Counted from the stretch's first letter, positions 11,001 to 23,400 are shown. The stretch: DNA of 64,000 nucleotides from Strigops habroptila (GCF_004027225.2 NC_044301.2:22725340-22789339), one strand, 5' to 3'. Numbers and translations are program-made. Notes: generated by a model not told the origin, from the letters alone.

Positions 11001-14000
11001 TAGCTGTTTGTAAAACAAATACAATGACTTGTTTTGGTGTGGTTTTGGTTTTTTGGGTGTTGGTTTTTGTTCGGTTTTGTTTGTGTTTTTTTTTTGTGGT
11101 GGGGGTGTTGTGTGTTTGGGCTTTTTGTTTTTTTTGGTTTTTTTTTTTGGGGTGTTTTTGGTGTGTTGGGGTTTTTTTTTTTGTTTGTTTGTTTTTTTTG
11201 TGGTTCACCTGTTTTGGTGGTGTGGTCAGCCTGCAGCCCTTTTTGTATTTAATAAAGAAACTTCTGGAGAAGAGCCTGTGAATTCACTATTGAGCATAAC
11301 ATCCTTTACTGATAGAAGTGATCCTACAGCTGTTGCCTGCCTTACTCCCTTTCCAAATGAACGGAAGTGTATTCAAAGTGGGGTGGGGGTGTAAGTGTCT
11401 GCGTGAGCATGTGTATGCAGAAACAAGTGTAACCCTGTACCTACCAACCATTAAAGTGCTAAAGCTTCATCAAAGTAGGACTTAGTCCATCAGTAGGTGA
11501 AAGGGACAGTCTTCCTTAACTTCTTTTGGAGAAAATATTAGTTTAATAAATGAGAAATTCTGTATAAGCTAAAGATGGCATTTTTAAAAGTTTATCTTTC
11601 CCAATCATGTGATGCCTTTTTAGATACAGGCTAGTGGAGAATGCACAAGATGTCATCTGCACAGCACTGGTTTGGTTAACAGTTTGCATTTCTGGCTGTG
11701 AGCTGGTAGTTCTTTGCACTGCACTGAATCAATGCTAACTTGGTTCTGCGTATGTTGTACAGAAAGGCCACTGGCAGACATGATCGCTCTCAGTTGTTGT
11801 GGTTGATGCTAGTGTTACTGATGGGAGGAGTTTCCTCCTCAGCCACCTCATAAACATCACAGCTTTTAAAATCCTGCAGACTGTCTGTGTATCTGAGCAG
11901 GAACCTGCTGCTGTTAGACTCCAGGCTGCTGCTCAGTGGAAGTGTAAGCCACCTGGAAGGGGAAAGGGGGAAGAAAACAAACACCTAACTGCTTCCACTA
12001 GGACTTGCAGTGGTGTTTGGGAATCCTGTTTTGTAACTGTCACAGGTGGCACATCTCCCACCATAGTTTTACATCTGTCCTGTGTTGGGCGGGTTTCTTC
12101 GTTTCATCATACTTTCCTTTGTCTTGCAATGCTTCTTTAGTCTCTGCTCATTAGCTTTTATCCTGGTGGTTGGTGCATATCTGCTTCTTGGAGAGGCACT
12201 AATTCTGCAGTGTCTGCTGTTCATGCAGTCTGTATCTTGGTCCCACCAATGTGAGGTTGTGGTCCAGAACTAAAAGCAGCACTCCAGGCTATGAAAACCA
12301 TTCAGTGCTGGAGTGGCTTTTGATGGGAGTACATGTGTCACAGCAATCACGACAGTACCTGCTGCTTTTGGTGACAAATAGACTCTGGGTGCTCATCATC
12401 ATCTCTCTCCAGTCTGTGTGGATTGTGTTCTCAAGTCTTCTCTGCAGAAACCTTTCTCACATTTCTGAAACAGAATGATAAATGCCTTCAAATGCTTTTG
12501 GAAACCTCCATGGGGATGTTGGGAACTAAAACTCTTCTCCCACAGTCTCCATGAAGCTTCTGGAGGTCTTTGAAACCTTCCTTAAATTACTGCTTTTTAA
12601 AGCACTGCCGGAAATTGCAAGGTAAGCACTAGAAGGCAGTGTGAGTATGAACATGGGGCAAAGCTGGCTGAAACAACTTAGCATGTGGGAATGTATCTGT
12701 CCTTGTAACAGGACTGGTGCTCTCTCCATGGCTCAAGAATTCAATTCCCTGGTTATGCTGTTGCCAGTTGTGGCCCTATACTAAAAGGCACAATTTTCTT
12801 CTGAAAGTTATGTTTTTGCTTTGGTTTTATGTGAAAAATGCACTGTGTCTTCCTTATCATTTTTGCATTTATGCTTTGAGTGTTTTTTGAGAACTTACAC
12901 ATCATTTGATAGATTTAACCCAAAAGCTGGCCCGCTGGGAACTTCAGCACCTTGCCCCAAGTGCTCCCAGCTCGTCCACTGAGAGGTAAAACCTGGAACA
13001 AAGACATTTGTTTGATTAAATATGAAAATTAATGGTTGCCTTTTATTGTTATTCTTTGGAACCAAAAGTTCTTGAAGAGATTGCTGTAAGAAGTTTTCTT
13101 TCAGAGAGGCACAAATAGTTGCTTCTTTCAATTTGTTTGCCATCTCCTATTGAGTTGAGGTAGTAGTGATCAGTGTCTTTCAACAAACAGACTGTAAGCT
13201 ATCCTAACCCAGTATCTCAGCTTTCTGGGTTCATTCCCTTAGTTTTCTGTTTTGAGCATTGAAGTGTCACTGAGATTTATTTTAGCCAGAGCCATTCCTG
13301 GGCAAAACAAGGTAGTGAAGCAAGTTATCCATCATGTAAGCAGAACACCAGCTCTGAGCACAAACACCTTCTTGGAGGGCAGCGTGTCCTCAGTCTTCCT
13401 GGGACAGACAGTGGTGACAGAGCATGCCAAAGACAAGCCCTGGTTTTGGTAGCACTATGGAGGGCAGGTGAGGTGCCAGGCACTCAGGGGGATACTAGTT
13501 TTGTGCAAGTTGTCTGTTATAGCAAGGAATAGGACTTAATGATTTCCAAGAGCCATATAGCATTGTGCCTGATCTGGTATGCTGTCATCATTCCCCAGTG
13601 GCTTCCCTCCCACTCAGAGCTGTACTATAGCTCTATTGGCAGATAGCTTGGTAGCAGAGAAAGCCACCTGGCTACATATGGCAGATAGATGGGATCTCAC
13701 AGGTTTTTTTGTGGCTGGAGTGGCATATAAAGTGTATGCAGAAAGCAGCCCAATGCTGGACATTTCTACTATTGAGACTGTTCTACACACAGGGGCTGGA
13801 CTCACCTCAGCAGGTACAAGAGGCTGGTGTTGCAGGGTAGGCAAGCAGAGAGGTTGCTTAAATGTTTTCTGAGAGGTGACTTCAGAGGTTCTGCACAGTG
13901 CAGGTGAGCAGCCCCACACTTGTTCTGTTTTTGGCAAGCCTTGGTGGTGAAAGCAATGCAGTGGCATCGGTCTGACTCTTTGTCCTTGTGGCTGCCAGGG

Positions 14001-17000
14001 GAGCAAGTCTTTGCAGGGCTGGAGGAGCAAGCCCGCCAAGCCATAATGAAAAACAACTTTCCTGGAGCTCTTGGGGACCAAAGGCCAGCAATTCATCCAC
14101 TGCAAGACCCCGACTCCAGCAGCAGTGAGTTCTGCCCCTTCCAATAATGGCAAGGTAGCAGACTGGGGAGACTGTGACAAGGGGCTAGGTGCTGTGCAGC
14201 TCGTAGGGGTCCTCTGAGGGCTGTCTTACCCATCTCCTCTGAGTTAGCCCTTGGCTCCCATGCAGGATTGTCAGCAAACAGCAAAAGCAGGGCTGCTCCC
14301 TAAGGGAACACAAGCCCAGAGCCAAGGACCACCACTACCCAGACTGGGTAATGACCTCACCACCAGGATGCAGTCCCAGTTTAGCAGAGCAGGGTGGTAA
14401 TAGAAGGAGGTCCAGCTGACAGTCCAAGTGATTGTCAAGCAAGGCAGAGTAACAGGCCAGATCCAGGGCCTCTACGGAGCATTTCAGGGACTGAAGTGCA
14501 TCAGCCTGAGTTTAAATGGAGCCCCTGGTCTGAGGGGGTGGGTAGAGGCCCCAGGTGATGCTGGTCGGGACAGTTAAGGCTTATGAGTGCTCTCAGGGTC
14601 CTGACACTTGGAATTACTGCTCTGCATGTTCTAGGTGGCAGTGATGATGAGGAAACCACCCAGGATGAAGTTTCTTCCCATACATCTGAGGAGGATGGCT
14701 CAATGGTGAAAGTGAAGAACGAGTTAGAGAATGCTGAACAACCTGTGGCTGGAGCCCCACTGATGAGAGGAAATGAGGCAAGTGTGTACTAGTGCTGCAC
14801 TCACTTTGGCCTCTCAGGGAGAGAGAAGGGTACCATCTAAACACCTTCTCTCCCCATTGTTGTTTCTTGGTTTTTTTCTCCCTCCCACCTCCTCTAAACA
14901 CCTCCTGACAGGAGGAAAGGGTATGAAGAGCTCTTGGGCTGCCAGGAGCAGGAGATAGCCTGCACAAACTACGCTTCTCCTGGCTGGCCAAGATGATTGT
15001 GCAGTGTGCCCTCTTCTTTCAGTCCTGGTGCCTTTCTCTGACTGGCTTTCCCTTCCCTTCTGCTACAGAGCAGGCCTTGCCTACCACTGTGCTGGAAGAG
15101 CCTGGGTGCGCTTGGAGGCCGTGAGGCCTCTGCCTGTTCTGGAGACAGCAGGAGTTTTGCTCAGAGGCTGCATAAAGGAATTTTCAGTCTGCAAGAACAT
15201 GAACCAGCCCCAGTGGGACTGGGCGCACAGCCCTTGATCTGGACAAGGCCTGCCTGGCAGTATTGACTAGATACTAAGGGAGGGTGGAGTGTGTGCCTTA
15301 CACCAGAGTGGCTTTTCCTCCCTGTAGGTGCCTGAGAGTTTGAATGCTGACCCTATGCTGGGACTGTCACAGTGCCCCCTCTGCCAGCTGGAGTGTGGAA
15401 GCAGAGAGCAGCTCATCACTCACGTATACCAGGTAGGGGATGGTTCCAAACTGTGGGATATCTCTGGCCTTAAGCCCCAAATTCAGCAACAACCCAAAGC
15501 ACAGGATGGCTTTGTTCTGGTTTTTGCAGTCACAGAACTGAGCTTCTAGCTAGGATGTGATTGAAGTTTACAGCAGTAAACTGTCCAGAGGGTGTCCTGG
15601 GGAAAGAATCAGCAAGGCACCAGTCTGCAGATCTAAAAAGCACAACTCTAGCCCAAGGCAGTCTCTGCAAGTAGTTGCAGGCTAGGACCAGGCAGTTCCT
15701 TCAGATTAAACATGGAAGCAGTTTTTACATTATTCAGTGAGATAAGAAACCTTCCTCCTAATCACTGAGTTCATTTTGTACCTTTATCACAGTTCCTACC
15801 CATGAAAACAGCTGTTCTTCCTCTGAAATGATTCCAATATTGCAGGAAATCTGTACTAGAATCTCACAGGTTTTGTTGTCAGTGCTCTCTTCACAGCACA
15901 TCAAAGTCTGTAAAAGGAGGAATGAAGCAGAACTGAACTGGCTACTTACCTTGTCCAGCTGACTGCCTCCATCTAAGCGCTTCCTCACCAGCATCCTTCC
16001 AGTCCAGTCATGCTTTGTCCAGCAACAGCAGCTCCTCAGATGCGTTTCTGAAAACAAGGGTCTTATGATCCAAGTATTTTGGCCTTAATTGTTTCTCTTG
16101 AACCAGAGTGGAGCTGTAGAAAGGTTTCCTCCTTGCTGTTTGACCTGTGACACCCCAAGTGTCTTGAGCTTGGTCTAGGAGCTGTCAGACAGAGATTTAG
16201 TGGTAAAGTGTTCCCAATTCCAAGAGGGTGATCTGAATGGTTTGCTGTATCTGTTGAGCATGTCTCAGACTGGGCAGTGAGTCGGACAGTTCATAACTAA
16301 CAACCTCATTGTTGTTTTGCAGCACACTGCAGCTGTGGTGAGCGCTAAGAGCTACATGTGTCCTGTATGTGGCAGAGCCCTCAGCTCACCAGGATCCCTT
16401 GGGCGACATCTCCTGATCCACTCAGAGGACCAGCTGTCCAACTGTGCAGTGTGTGGAGCATGCTTCACCAGCCACGCCACATTCAACAGGTCAGGGTCAC
16501 CCTGGCTGGTGAATGGGCTAGAGTACCCCCATTAAAGATTAGGTGGGTTGCCTTAAATGACACAGAAGTCATGGCTCTGGACCCACTAAGGCCTGTAGAA
16601 GAGTTGTGAACACCCTCAGTGAGTGAGATTCCCTCTATCCCTTCCTGCCTGCAGCTCTGCATCACCTGCTAAGACCTCCCTGGGCTGTGCTGCTAAAAGG
16701 GTGTTCCTTTGCTCTGTGAAGAACTAGAACTGTGCAGAAAGCACTGGGGTTTCCAGTCACTGGAGAACGACTGTTTCCTTTGCCCAGCAATCCATCAGAG
16801 TAGGTCTGTACTGCCCAGGTGGGTTCATCATTTCCAGAGCAGGACTACAGGCAGAAACCAAAATGTTCTTTGTCCTACCTGGTGGAAGATTATCCACTGA
16901 CCAGTGGAATAGGACTGAAAGGAGAAATCTGGAGATGATGGGAAGGAGCAACTTTGCTAGCTAATGCCTGCTCTTATACTCTTCCAACCCAGATACTGTT

Positions 17001-18120
17001 CCAGGCTAACCTGCTTCTGACTCCCAGATATGACGTTGCTTCATTTTAGATACTCAGATGTGTCTGTGGGCAGGAATGGTTTAGCAGAGGCCTCTGTCAT
17101 GGGCTCTAGTAGGGGCACTGTTCGTTGCAGCCCCCCTGGGCAGTCTGAGGTGGGGACGCTCCTATCATCACCAAGTCTTGACTCTGCTCTTTCCACTTTC
17201 CAGTGCGAAGCTGCCGGAGGTGCTCGGCGCAGATCGGCTGCCGGCACCACAGAGCCGGGGCCCCTCCAGTGCTGAGGGGAAAGACATTGCCTTTCACCCC
17301 CCTGTGTACCCTGCAGCCATTCTCTTGGTGTGCAACAACTGTGTGGCTTACCGCAAGCTGCTGGAGGCACAGGTGCCCGGCACGCGGAAGTGGGCACTCC
17401 GGCGGCAGAACGAGCCCCTGGAAGTGCGGCTGCAGCGGCTGGAGCGGGAGCGCACGGCCAAGAAGAGCCGGCGGGACAATGAGACACCTGAAGAACGGGA
17501 AGTGAGACGTATGCGGGATCGGGAAGCCAAGCGCTTGCAGCGCATGCAGGAGACGGATGAGCAGCGGGCGCGGCGGCTGCAGAGAGACCGGGAAGCTATG
17601 AGACTGAAACGCGCCAATGAGACCCCAGAGAAACGACAGGCCCGGCTCATCCGGGAGCGCGAGGCCAAGAAGCTCAAACGACGTCTGGAGAAAATGGACA
17701 TGATGCTCCAGGCACAGTTTGGCCAAGATCCCTCTGCCATGGCTGCTTTGGCAGCCGAAATGAACTTTTTCCGGCTACCAGTGAGCAGTGTGGAGCTGGA
17801 GAGCCAGCTGCTGGGCAAAATGACCTTTGAGGAGCAGAGCAACAGCGCACTGCATTAAGCTACAGCCAAGAACTGTGCCACCTCTGCTGCACCTGCCACA
17901 CGTGCATTGGCAGGCTTCTCCACTCAGGAGGCTGCTGCATGTCCCTGTCTGACTCCCTGACAGACAGTTCTGGTTTTCTCCTGAACATAGGAGGAGAACA
18001 GAGCTGAGAGGTCCCTGCCAAAGCAGCCCTGGTGGGAGCAGATTCTGAGGATACGTCTATGCTCTAGGGGCCAAGTCACAGCATGTGAACAGAAGGAAAA
18101 TAAATTAATGCTCATGTTTA
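4960..18120 (+). CDS. ZNF821: ZNF821 gene (zinc finger protein with STPR domain), complete, spliced
   Basis: Six coding exons (6223-6262, 13999-14124, 14635-14777, 15328-15432, 16323-16489, 17204-17858) join in phase to 411 codons plus stop, essentially the size of the mammalian protein. The protein starts MSRRKQTTPNKVH. It has an acidic DDEETTQDE segment, two C2H2 fingers and a third partial one, then a long basic/acidic helical STPR domain (four repeats of about 23 residues, roughly residues 258-355), ending NSALH. STPR repeats bind DNA in the silkworm factor FMBP-1; a nuclear DNA-binding role here is family-based inference. A non-coding first exon lies in the CpG island and AATAAA is at 18099. 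One intron is GC-AG. Confidence 0.93.
6171..6262 (+). CDS. ZNF821: ZNF821 exon with start codon
   Basis: Acceptor CTTCTCTTCTCAG ends at 6170. About 52 nt of 5'UTR precede the ATG at 6223. The exon encodes MSRRKQTTPNKVH plus one base and ends at donor T|GTGAGT (GT at 6263). The split Trp codon is completed at 13999. This short first coding exon has no separate entry in a minimum-length ORF scan. Confidence 0.9.
9165..9788 (-). mobile_element. Solo LTR, avian ERVL-type family, copy A (624 bp)
   Basis: This is the longest copy of a family present six times in the window. Read on the minus strand it starts TGTCCTGGGTTCAGC and ends with CTTAAACCACAACA, so it has TG...CA ends. A perfect 5-bp target-site duplication CTGTG flanks it (9160-9164 and 9789-9793). 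Inside, on the minus strand, are a TATA-like segment near 9520 and long T/ATT runs. No gag or pol remains, so it is a recombined solo LTR. Confidence 0.92.
10575..10765 (+). repeat. T/G-rich low-complexity array
   Basis: About 190 bp made almost only of T runs punctuated by G, GG and GGGG, with a GTGTGTGTG patch near the right end. It lies on the sense strand of ZNF821. ORFs across it translate to Phe/Val/Gly/Trp runs and are not genes. Confidence 0.95.
11029..11210 (+). repeat. T/G-rich low-complexity array
   Basis: A second array of the same composition, 260 bp from the first in the same ZNF821 intron and also T/G on the sense strand. The spacer is ordinary sequence, so these are two separate arrays rather than one interrupted array. 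Confidence 0.95.
13999..14124 (+). CDS. ZNF821: ZNF821 second coding exon
   Basis: Acceptor CTGCCAG ends at 13998 and donor AGC A|GTGAGT has its GT at 14125. It completes a Trp codon, then encodes EQVFAGLEEQARQAIMKNNF and ends in DPDSSSS. The family has the same Q-x-F-A-G-L-E-E helix and serine-rich end. The Ser codon is split with the next exon. Confidence 0.92.
14635..14777 (+). CDS. ZNF821: ZNF821 third coding exon, followed by a GC donor
   Basis: Acceptor TGTTCTAG ends at 14634. The exon encodes GSDDEETTQDEVSSHTSEED, then a KNELENAEQP segment, ending GNE. The intron starts with GC (GAG|GCAAGT, GC at 14778-14779). The next exon begins with Val, giving GNEV as in the mammalian protein. The nearest GT two bases downstream (14781) would put a stop codon a few codons on, so the GC donor is needed for an open frame. 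Confidence 0.9.
15328..15432 (+). CDS. ZNF821: ZNF821 fourth coding exon (first zinc finger)
   Basis: 105 nt, phase 0 at both ends, between acceptor CCCTGTAG and donor CAG|GTAGGG (GT at 15433). It encodes VPESLNADPMLGLSQ, then CPLCQLECGSREQLITHVYQ, which carries the two cysteines (CxxC) and first histidine of a C2H2 finger. The second histidine begins the next exon. Confidence 0.93.
16323..16489 (+). CDS. ZNF821: ZNF821 fifth coding exon (second finger, partial third)
   Basis: Acceptor GTTTTGCAG ends at 16322 and donor AACAG|GTCAGG has its GT at 16490. It encodes a complete C2H2 finger (CPVC...HLLIH). A third CAVC...SHATF motif follows and lacks the normal paired histidines, so it is probably a degenerate finger; as I recall the mammalian protein is the same here. 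Confidence 0.93.
17204..17858 (+). CDS. ZNF821: ZNF821 last coding exon (STPR domain)
   Basis: Acceptor CTTTCCAG ends at 17203 and the TAA stop is at 17856-17858. After an AKLPEVL start and a conserved DIAFHPPVYPAAILLVCNNC stretch, it encodes four consecutive repeats of about 23 residues. Two contain NETPE, one ETDEQ, and each carries an R-x-x-RxREA(K/M)RL-type core, forming an arginine-rich extended helix. It ends FEEQSNSALH. This exon is GC-richer than its neighbours. An upstream ATG at 17178 in the same frame is intronic. Confidence 0.95.
18099..18104 (+). terminator. ZNF821: Polyadenylation signal AATAAA of ZNF821
   Basis: AATAAA lies 241 bases after the stop codon, followed within 30 bases by T-rich and GT-containing sequence (TTTATTTAG, CTTTTTGTGCTTTGTC). 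The 3'UTR would be about 260 nt. Confidence 0.8.
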
Positions 18121-18640
18121 TTTAGTCCCCTTCTTTACCTTTTTGTGCTTTGTCCTGTTCTTGCACCCTTGCCCCATTGATGGGTTTGGGCTGCTGCAGT
18201 TCTGCTGTAGGTGAAAGCCTACCTCACTAAAAAGTGTGAACTATGGAGCTCAGGACTTTGGTAGTCCACACCTCCTGCAGGAGTAAATTTCTTGCAGTTT
18301 GTGCCCATCAAAAAAACAAAGCAAAGGAGGATGTCCATCTCTTTGGAAATGACTGTGCACACCCTTTCTCTTAACACTATCATTATGTGCTTATTTGCAG
18401 TAGCATCCATGGAAAAACTAAGAGGAATGAGTTCCTATTCTAAGATACCTCATATAAACACTAACAGAAAGGCTGACCAAGGTAAGCAAACATCAGACAA
18501 GTTTGCTGGTTTACTCACAAGTTCATTTTCACTTAAACAGCATTTCAGGTTTGCAAGTGAGAGTTGATTGAATGGTAAACAATAAGGGTAGGTCAGTTCT
18601 CTAGTACTGTATGGATCTGCTTTCCCCTTTATTCAGCAGC

Positions 18641-19140
18641 AGTGAGGCTACACCTGGAGTGCTGCGTCCAGGTCTGGGCTCCCCAGTGCAAGAGAGGCAC
18701 AGACATATCAGAGAGTCCAGCAAAGGGTGGAGGGTGAAGGGATTGGAGCATCTCCTGTGAGGAAAGGCTGAGAGCTGGGACTGTTCAGCCCAGAGAAGAG
18801 GCGGCTTGATTTTACCAATGTGTATAAATACCCAAGGGGAAAATATAAAGAAAATGGAGCCAGGCTGTTTTCAGTGGTGCCCAGTGACAAGACAAGAGGT
18901 GATGGGCACAAACTGAAGCACAGGAGGTTTCCTCTGAACATCAGGAAACACTTTTTTACCATGCAGGTGACAGAGCACTGGCAGAGGCTGCCCAGGGAAG
19001 TTGTGGAGTCTCCCAGCTTGGAGATACTCAAAAGACAGTGTCCTGGGCAGCTGGCTGTAGGTGGCTCTGCTTGAGCGGGGGGGTCAGACCAGATGACCTC
19101 CGGAGGTCCCTTCCCACCCCAACCTTTCTGTGACTTCATA
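18641..19140 (+). mobile_element. CR1 LINE, 5'-truncated 3' end
   Basis: The sequence follows the C-terminal part of CR1 ORF2 (GLFSPEKR-type, HWQRLPREVVESPSLE) and the CR1 3'UTR, ending in a decayed copy of the CR1 terminal octamer repeat (CTGTGACTTCATAG). Several frame disruptions show it is old. Confidence 0.88.
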
Positions 19141-19581
19141 GTAAGCTGAGCTTGTTCAACCATTTCAGTATAGTCAAATGTAGTGATATACAGCCCATCT
19201 AGGACCATGGATCACACTCAAGTTATTCTCATAGTAAATTCCTCTGTGACCAATGGTGACTTTCAGTGGTCACTGCAGATAACACTGTGGGGTGAGGGGG
19301 GACCACTAGTAAAAAGAAACACACAGGTCAGAAAGAAAGTTGCTTTTGCTTTCACACTCAGCAGCAAAACCAACGAGAGGAATGTGGAAAAGGGGTGAGC
19401 TGGGGAGAAGCCACAGAAAGTTCAGTAACTGAGTCTGGAAAAACCTGCCAGATGGTAGGGAATTTAAGCCATTTAAGTCATCACATAGAACTGACATCTG
19501 GGAGCTATCCTCATCTCTCTCGCTTTGGGAAAATGCACCAGATTGGGAAAGGATCTATTCAGATCCATGCTCCAGACCTGG

Positions 19582-20080
19582 TGTCGTGGTTTAAGCCCGG
19601 AGGGATGGGGAGGAGAATCAAAAGAATGTAACTCCTACGGGTTGAGATGAGAACAGTCCAGTAGCTAAGGTATAATACAAAACCACTACTGCTGCCACCA
19701 ATAATAATAAGGGAAATAACAAGGGGAGAGGATGCAATTGCTCACCACCTGCCGACCAATACCCAGCCTGACCCTAGCAGCGATCTGGGCCTTCTGGGTA
19801 ACTCCCCCCAGTTTATATACTGGGCATGATGTGCTGTGGTATGGAATACCCCTTTGGCCAGTCTGGGTCAGGTGTCCTGTCTCTGCTTCCTCCCGCCTTC
19901 CCCTCCTCCCTGGCAGACCATGAGACTGAGAAAGTCCTTGGTCGGAGCAAACACCACTCAGCAACAACTAAAAACATCAGTGTTATCAGCATTGTTCCCA
20001 GGCTGAAAGTCAAAAACACAGCACTGCACCAGCCACCAAGGAGGAGAGAAAAAATGACTGCTGTAGCTGAACCCAGGACA
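19582..20080 (-). mobile_element. Solo LTR, same family, copy B (499 bp)
   Basis: It has TGTCGTGGTTTAAG at the left edge and GAACCCAGGACA at the right (TG...CA on the minus strand). It is flanked by CCTGG (19577-19581) and CCTAG (20081-20085), a 5-bp duplication with one mismatch. Relative to copy A it lacks an internal piece near the left edge and another in the middle. Confidence 0.9.
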
Positions 20081-20479
20081 CCTAGAAAAGATGTATTTAG
20101 TTCCACATTCCCTTGTTCATATCCTCCTTTATTCTCTGATCTTTCACTTCTATTCTGAGCTCGCTCTATTTTCATGCTCAAACTGACAGTTTGCTTCTTG
20201 CAGTGTTTGCTAGTGCTGTCTTGTGTGTTTTGCTTGGCCAGCAGACACACAGCTGAAACTTTCCCTGCAGTGTCACTGGCACATGATCATTGTTCCAAGG
20301 GGGTCAAGAAAGACCACATAAACTCAGAATTATTTGAGCACAGAATCACAGCTGTAATCCATCTGTCACACAGCCTTTACCTTGCCCTCATCACAAGTCT
20401 CCAGATCACTCTGTGTATGACCAGAGAAGCCACATCATGATCACTGATGCTACAGATGATAAAGAAGTCTCAAACACCA

Positions 20480-23400
20480 AAGGAAAAGCTATTGTTTTTT
20501 AATATATATACACACTGTGTTTACAGAGTCAACAAGTTAAATGCAATATTCATAAGAGCATTAACAATAAAAATACAATCTGTGTGTAGCCAAGTACAGA
20601 ATTAAAATGGTAAAACAGGAAAAAGGATCTCACCAAAAGTACAAATATACAGTACAAATTGATTTATTTAAAACAGTTACCAAAAAAAAAAACCCACAAC
20701 AAAATAGAGATTATCCTTAGAATTATTAATGCTTTGTTAAAGATCAGGTAGAGGAGAAGGGCAGGAGCAAGGTTGGAGTGGAGCACCTGACTAGTTCTAA
20801 GGCTTTAGATACAATGCAGTTGGTTACGTGTTAATACGGCTATTACATAACTGGGATTATAGTTGAGGGATCAGCACTTATCTACAAAGATCTCCCTGCC
20901 TCAGTGAAGCCCAGCCCCTTCCCCAGGGCCACAGTCTGCTTCTCTGCTTTGCATGGGCAGACCCTCCCCTGGTGCCAAGGTGCCGTGAAAGCCAAAACAA
21001 CCAGAATGTGCACGGGTGTGTTTGCAAGGGGGGTGGCAGCAGCCTAGAAAGACATTACGGGCAAGCCCTGTCCTCCATGGACAGATGTGAAGACCATGGA
21101 AGGGCCTCAACCATCAGCATTTTAATTCATACATGGAACACACCCTGAGCCAAACTCTGTACAGTGTGCATTTGGAGTCATCTTGGCAGGTTCTGCAGTT
21201 TCAGGCCCTAGAACAGCCTGAAAGACAAAGAGCAGTTGTGAGTGGTGCTAGGGAAAGGCACATATGCTGCTGTGGGCAGGAACTAGCATTTGGGCTACTC
21301 AAGCTGCTGTCATTCCTGTTACAGTATTTTCTGAGTAACAAGGGTTAGTTCTCTACAGGGCAGTGACTTCGAGTGTGGGGTGGAGACCAGGGGACGGGGA
21401 TGCTTAATGTGAAAAGTGCATTATACTTGTGCTCCTGCTGGAAAGGGGAGGCAGAGGGGCCTCTGCAGCTTTCCTTCTTTCCAGACGGAGCTTCCACTGC
21501 ATAGTCTGGTACTGATGAGCGCTCGTTGCTTGGAGCAAGTCTCATGTTCCTGGAGCAACAGTGCACGCAGAGCCTAAAACAGGCCTGGCCTCTGCTGGGC
21601 AGCTGACCCCAGGAATGGCTCGTGAGATGGTACAGATAGCTACAGACACCCATTATTGCATCCTACAGACTCTTGCCACAGAGTGTGAGCTGGGTAAGAC
21701 CAAGGCCAGGAGGCCACCGCCGCCACCTCCTCCAGGTAGGACAGCCCACAGCTCTTCTCCCCTTCACAATAGCAGCAGGAAAACAGTATATTTCTCCGAG
21801 AAGCCTGTCACACCTCTGCCAGCAGAAAAGCCTAGATAACCATCTCATTCCACAATGTCTTCCTGACTTTATCTCCTCCTTTCCCTGTAAACCTAAGAAA
21901 TAAAAGCCTCCTCCATGGGTTCATTTATAGCATTTCTGCCTACAGCAGCACCTGTCTCACACATTCCTTATCTCAGGAGAGCCTCAATGCTTAATACAAC
22001 CACCACCACAGGGGCTGAGCAACACAGCCCAACCCAGTCAGGACGGAGTCCAGTGATCACAAGAACGTCTAAGCTGGACTCTACAGCCACCAGTGGCCCC
22101 TCCTGCCTACCACCTTTGGGGCAAGTAGCCAGATGCCCAGATTCTTCATCTCAATGTCCCGCCATGAGATGTGCCCCAAACCGTTGCTTCCATAGAAGAG
22201 CTGGCAGCTGAAATGTGCACAACAGTGGGACTGACAGGGAGTCTGGGTAGAAGCACCGAGGTCAAATTCACCCTGGCCTGTTCTACAGAGCTCAAAACCA
22301 TGCTCAAGAGATGAGCAGCTAGCCAAAGTCTAGGCCAATGGCCAGGGCAAGCACCTTCACAGCCCTTCAGCTACCTACAGTACAAAGCTATTTTAGCCAC
22401 ACAGCATCTTGCCTCATGCATCAGTGTCTGCCCTTTCAGACCACTGTTTAGTGTGGCTGAGATCTAGGAGTAGTTACAGTAGTTACATGAGTAACTGATA
22501 TAGGAGTAATTACATGAGATACAGCGGGCTCTCCAAACCCTCTCTCTGAAAGACAGAGACTTCTGTGTTCAGAGATGCACGTGAGGGGCCCTGCACCCCT
22601 CAGCTGCTCAGACCATTCCCTCCGTGCGTGCAACCAGCCTGGCTACATTCACACACCATACGTATGCAAGATCCTTTCTTAGCTGCCTGCCACAGCTCTG
22701 AATTCCTCTGCATGCACCATGCAAAGAACAGGCAAGAGAACTCGGGCTCTTCTGACTTTGGCCACAGACACCCTGGATATCCTGAGCATTAAGTACTAAC
22801 CAAGATTAATCAAGGTCTTTGCGTAGGAGTGTCCAATGAACAGCAACTGTGAAACACACAAGGGGATGAAGCCGAGCACCTGGGCCCAGACAGTACATTT
22901 CACTGACAAATGGTGCCATGAACACAGCATCTGTTCCCGCAGCTGCTGCATCCAGGAAGGCAGAATCTTCACATGATAGCATTACTGTGACTTCATACAT
23001 TGCAAATACAGCTGATGAGACCGGAAGCAGTGTGTCATTTGGGGGAAGCTACATGTGATACAGGCAGCATCCTCATTCTGGAGAAACCCCCATGAGGCAC
23101 AAACACTGAAGGCATGAGTAGCGCGTATCTCACCTAAGGCCTGAAAATAAACTGTCCTGATGCAGGCATTTCAAAGGCAACAGAAATGGCTAGCAATGTG
23201 CTAGGAAAATGACTGATGGTCTGGATGGAAGGGGCATTTTGGAGACTCTCTAATTTGCTTCATATCCAGGCAGAGTACCCCATTGTCACACAATCAGCTG
23301 AAGCCAACCAGTTACAGGACACATTCCTGGAGTGTGCAGAACAGCCCTGAGACACCACCACTGCAGATGAATGAAGGATGGTAGTGCCGAGGAGAGGTGC

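Larger units (their letters stand above)
6263..13998 (+). other. ZNF821: ZNF821 intron 2 (7.7 kb)
   Basis: A long intron. It contains a solo LTR (9165-9788, minus) and two T/G-rich arrays (10575-10765, 11029-11210). The remainder, including 6263-9164 and 11211-13998, shows no exon or RNA gene that I can support. Confidence 0.85.
18125..20470. other. Intergenic region between convergent ZNF821 and ATXN1L
   Basis: The region holds a CR1 3' end (18641-19140) and a solo LTR (19582-20080). The remaining pieces (18125-18640, 19141-19576, 20086-20470) show no gene that I can support. Confidence 0.75.

Noticed and set aside
10568-11281. Long hydrophobic ORFs over the T/G arrays (also 29738-30183, 32642-32863, 47873-48126, 51969-52242)
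   Set aside because: Phe/Val/Gly/Trp or Lys/Thr/Pro/Asn runs arise from low-complexity T/G or A/C sequence; no splice or family support.
17178-17203. Upstream in-frame ATG extending the last ZNF821 exon
   Set aside because: It lies in the intron before a clear CTTTCCAG acceptor, and the spliced phase joins at 17204.
21345-22333. Short ORFs in the ATXN1L 3'UTR region
   Set aside because: No splice sites, no conserved motifs, and frames compatible with chance; better explained as 3'UTR.
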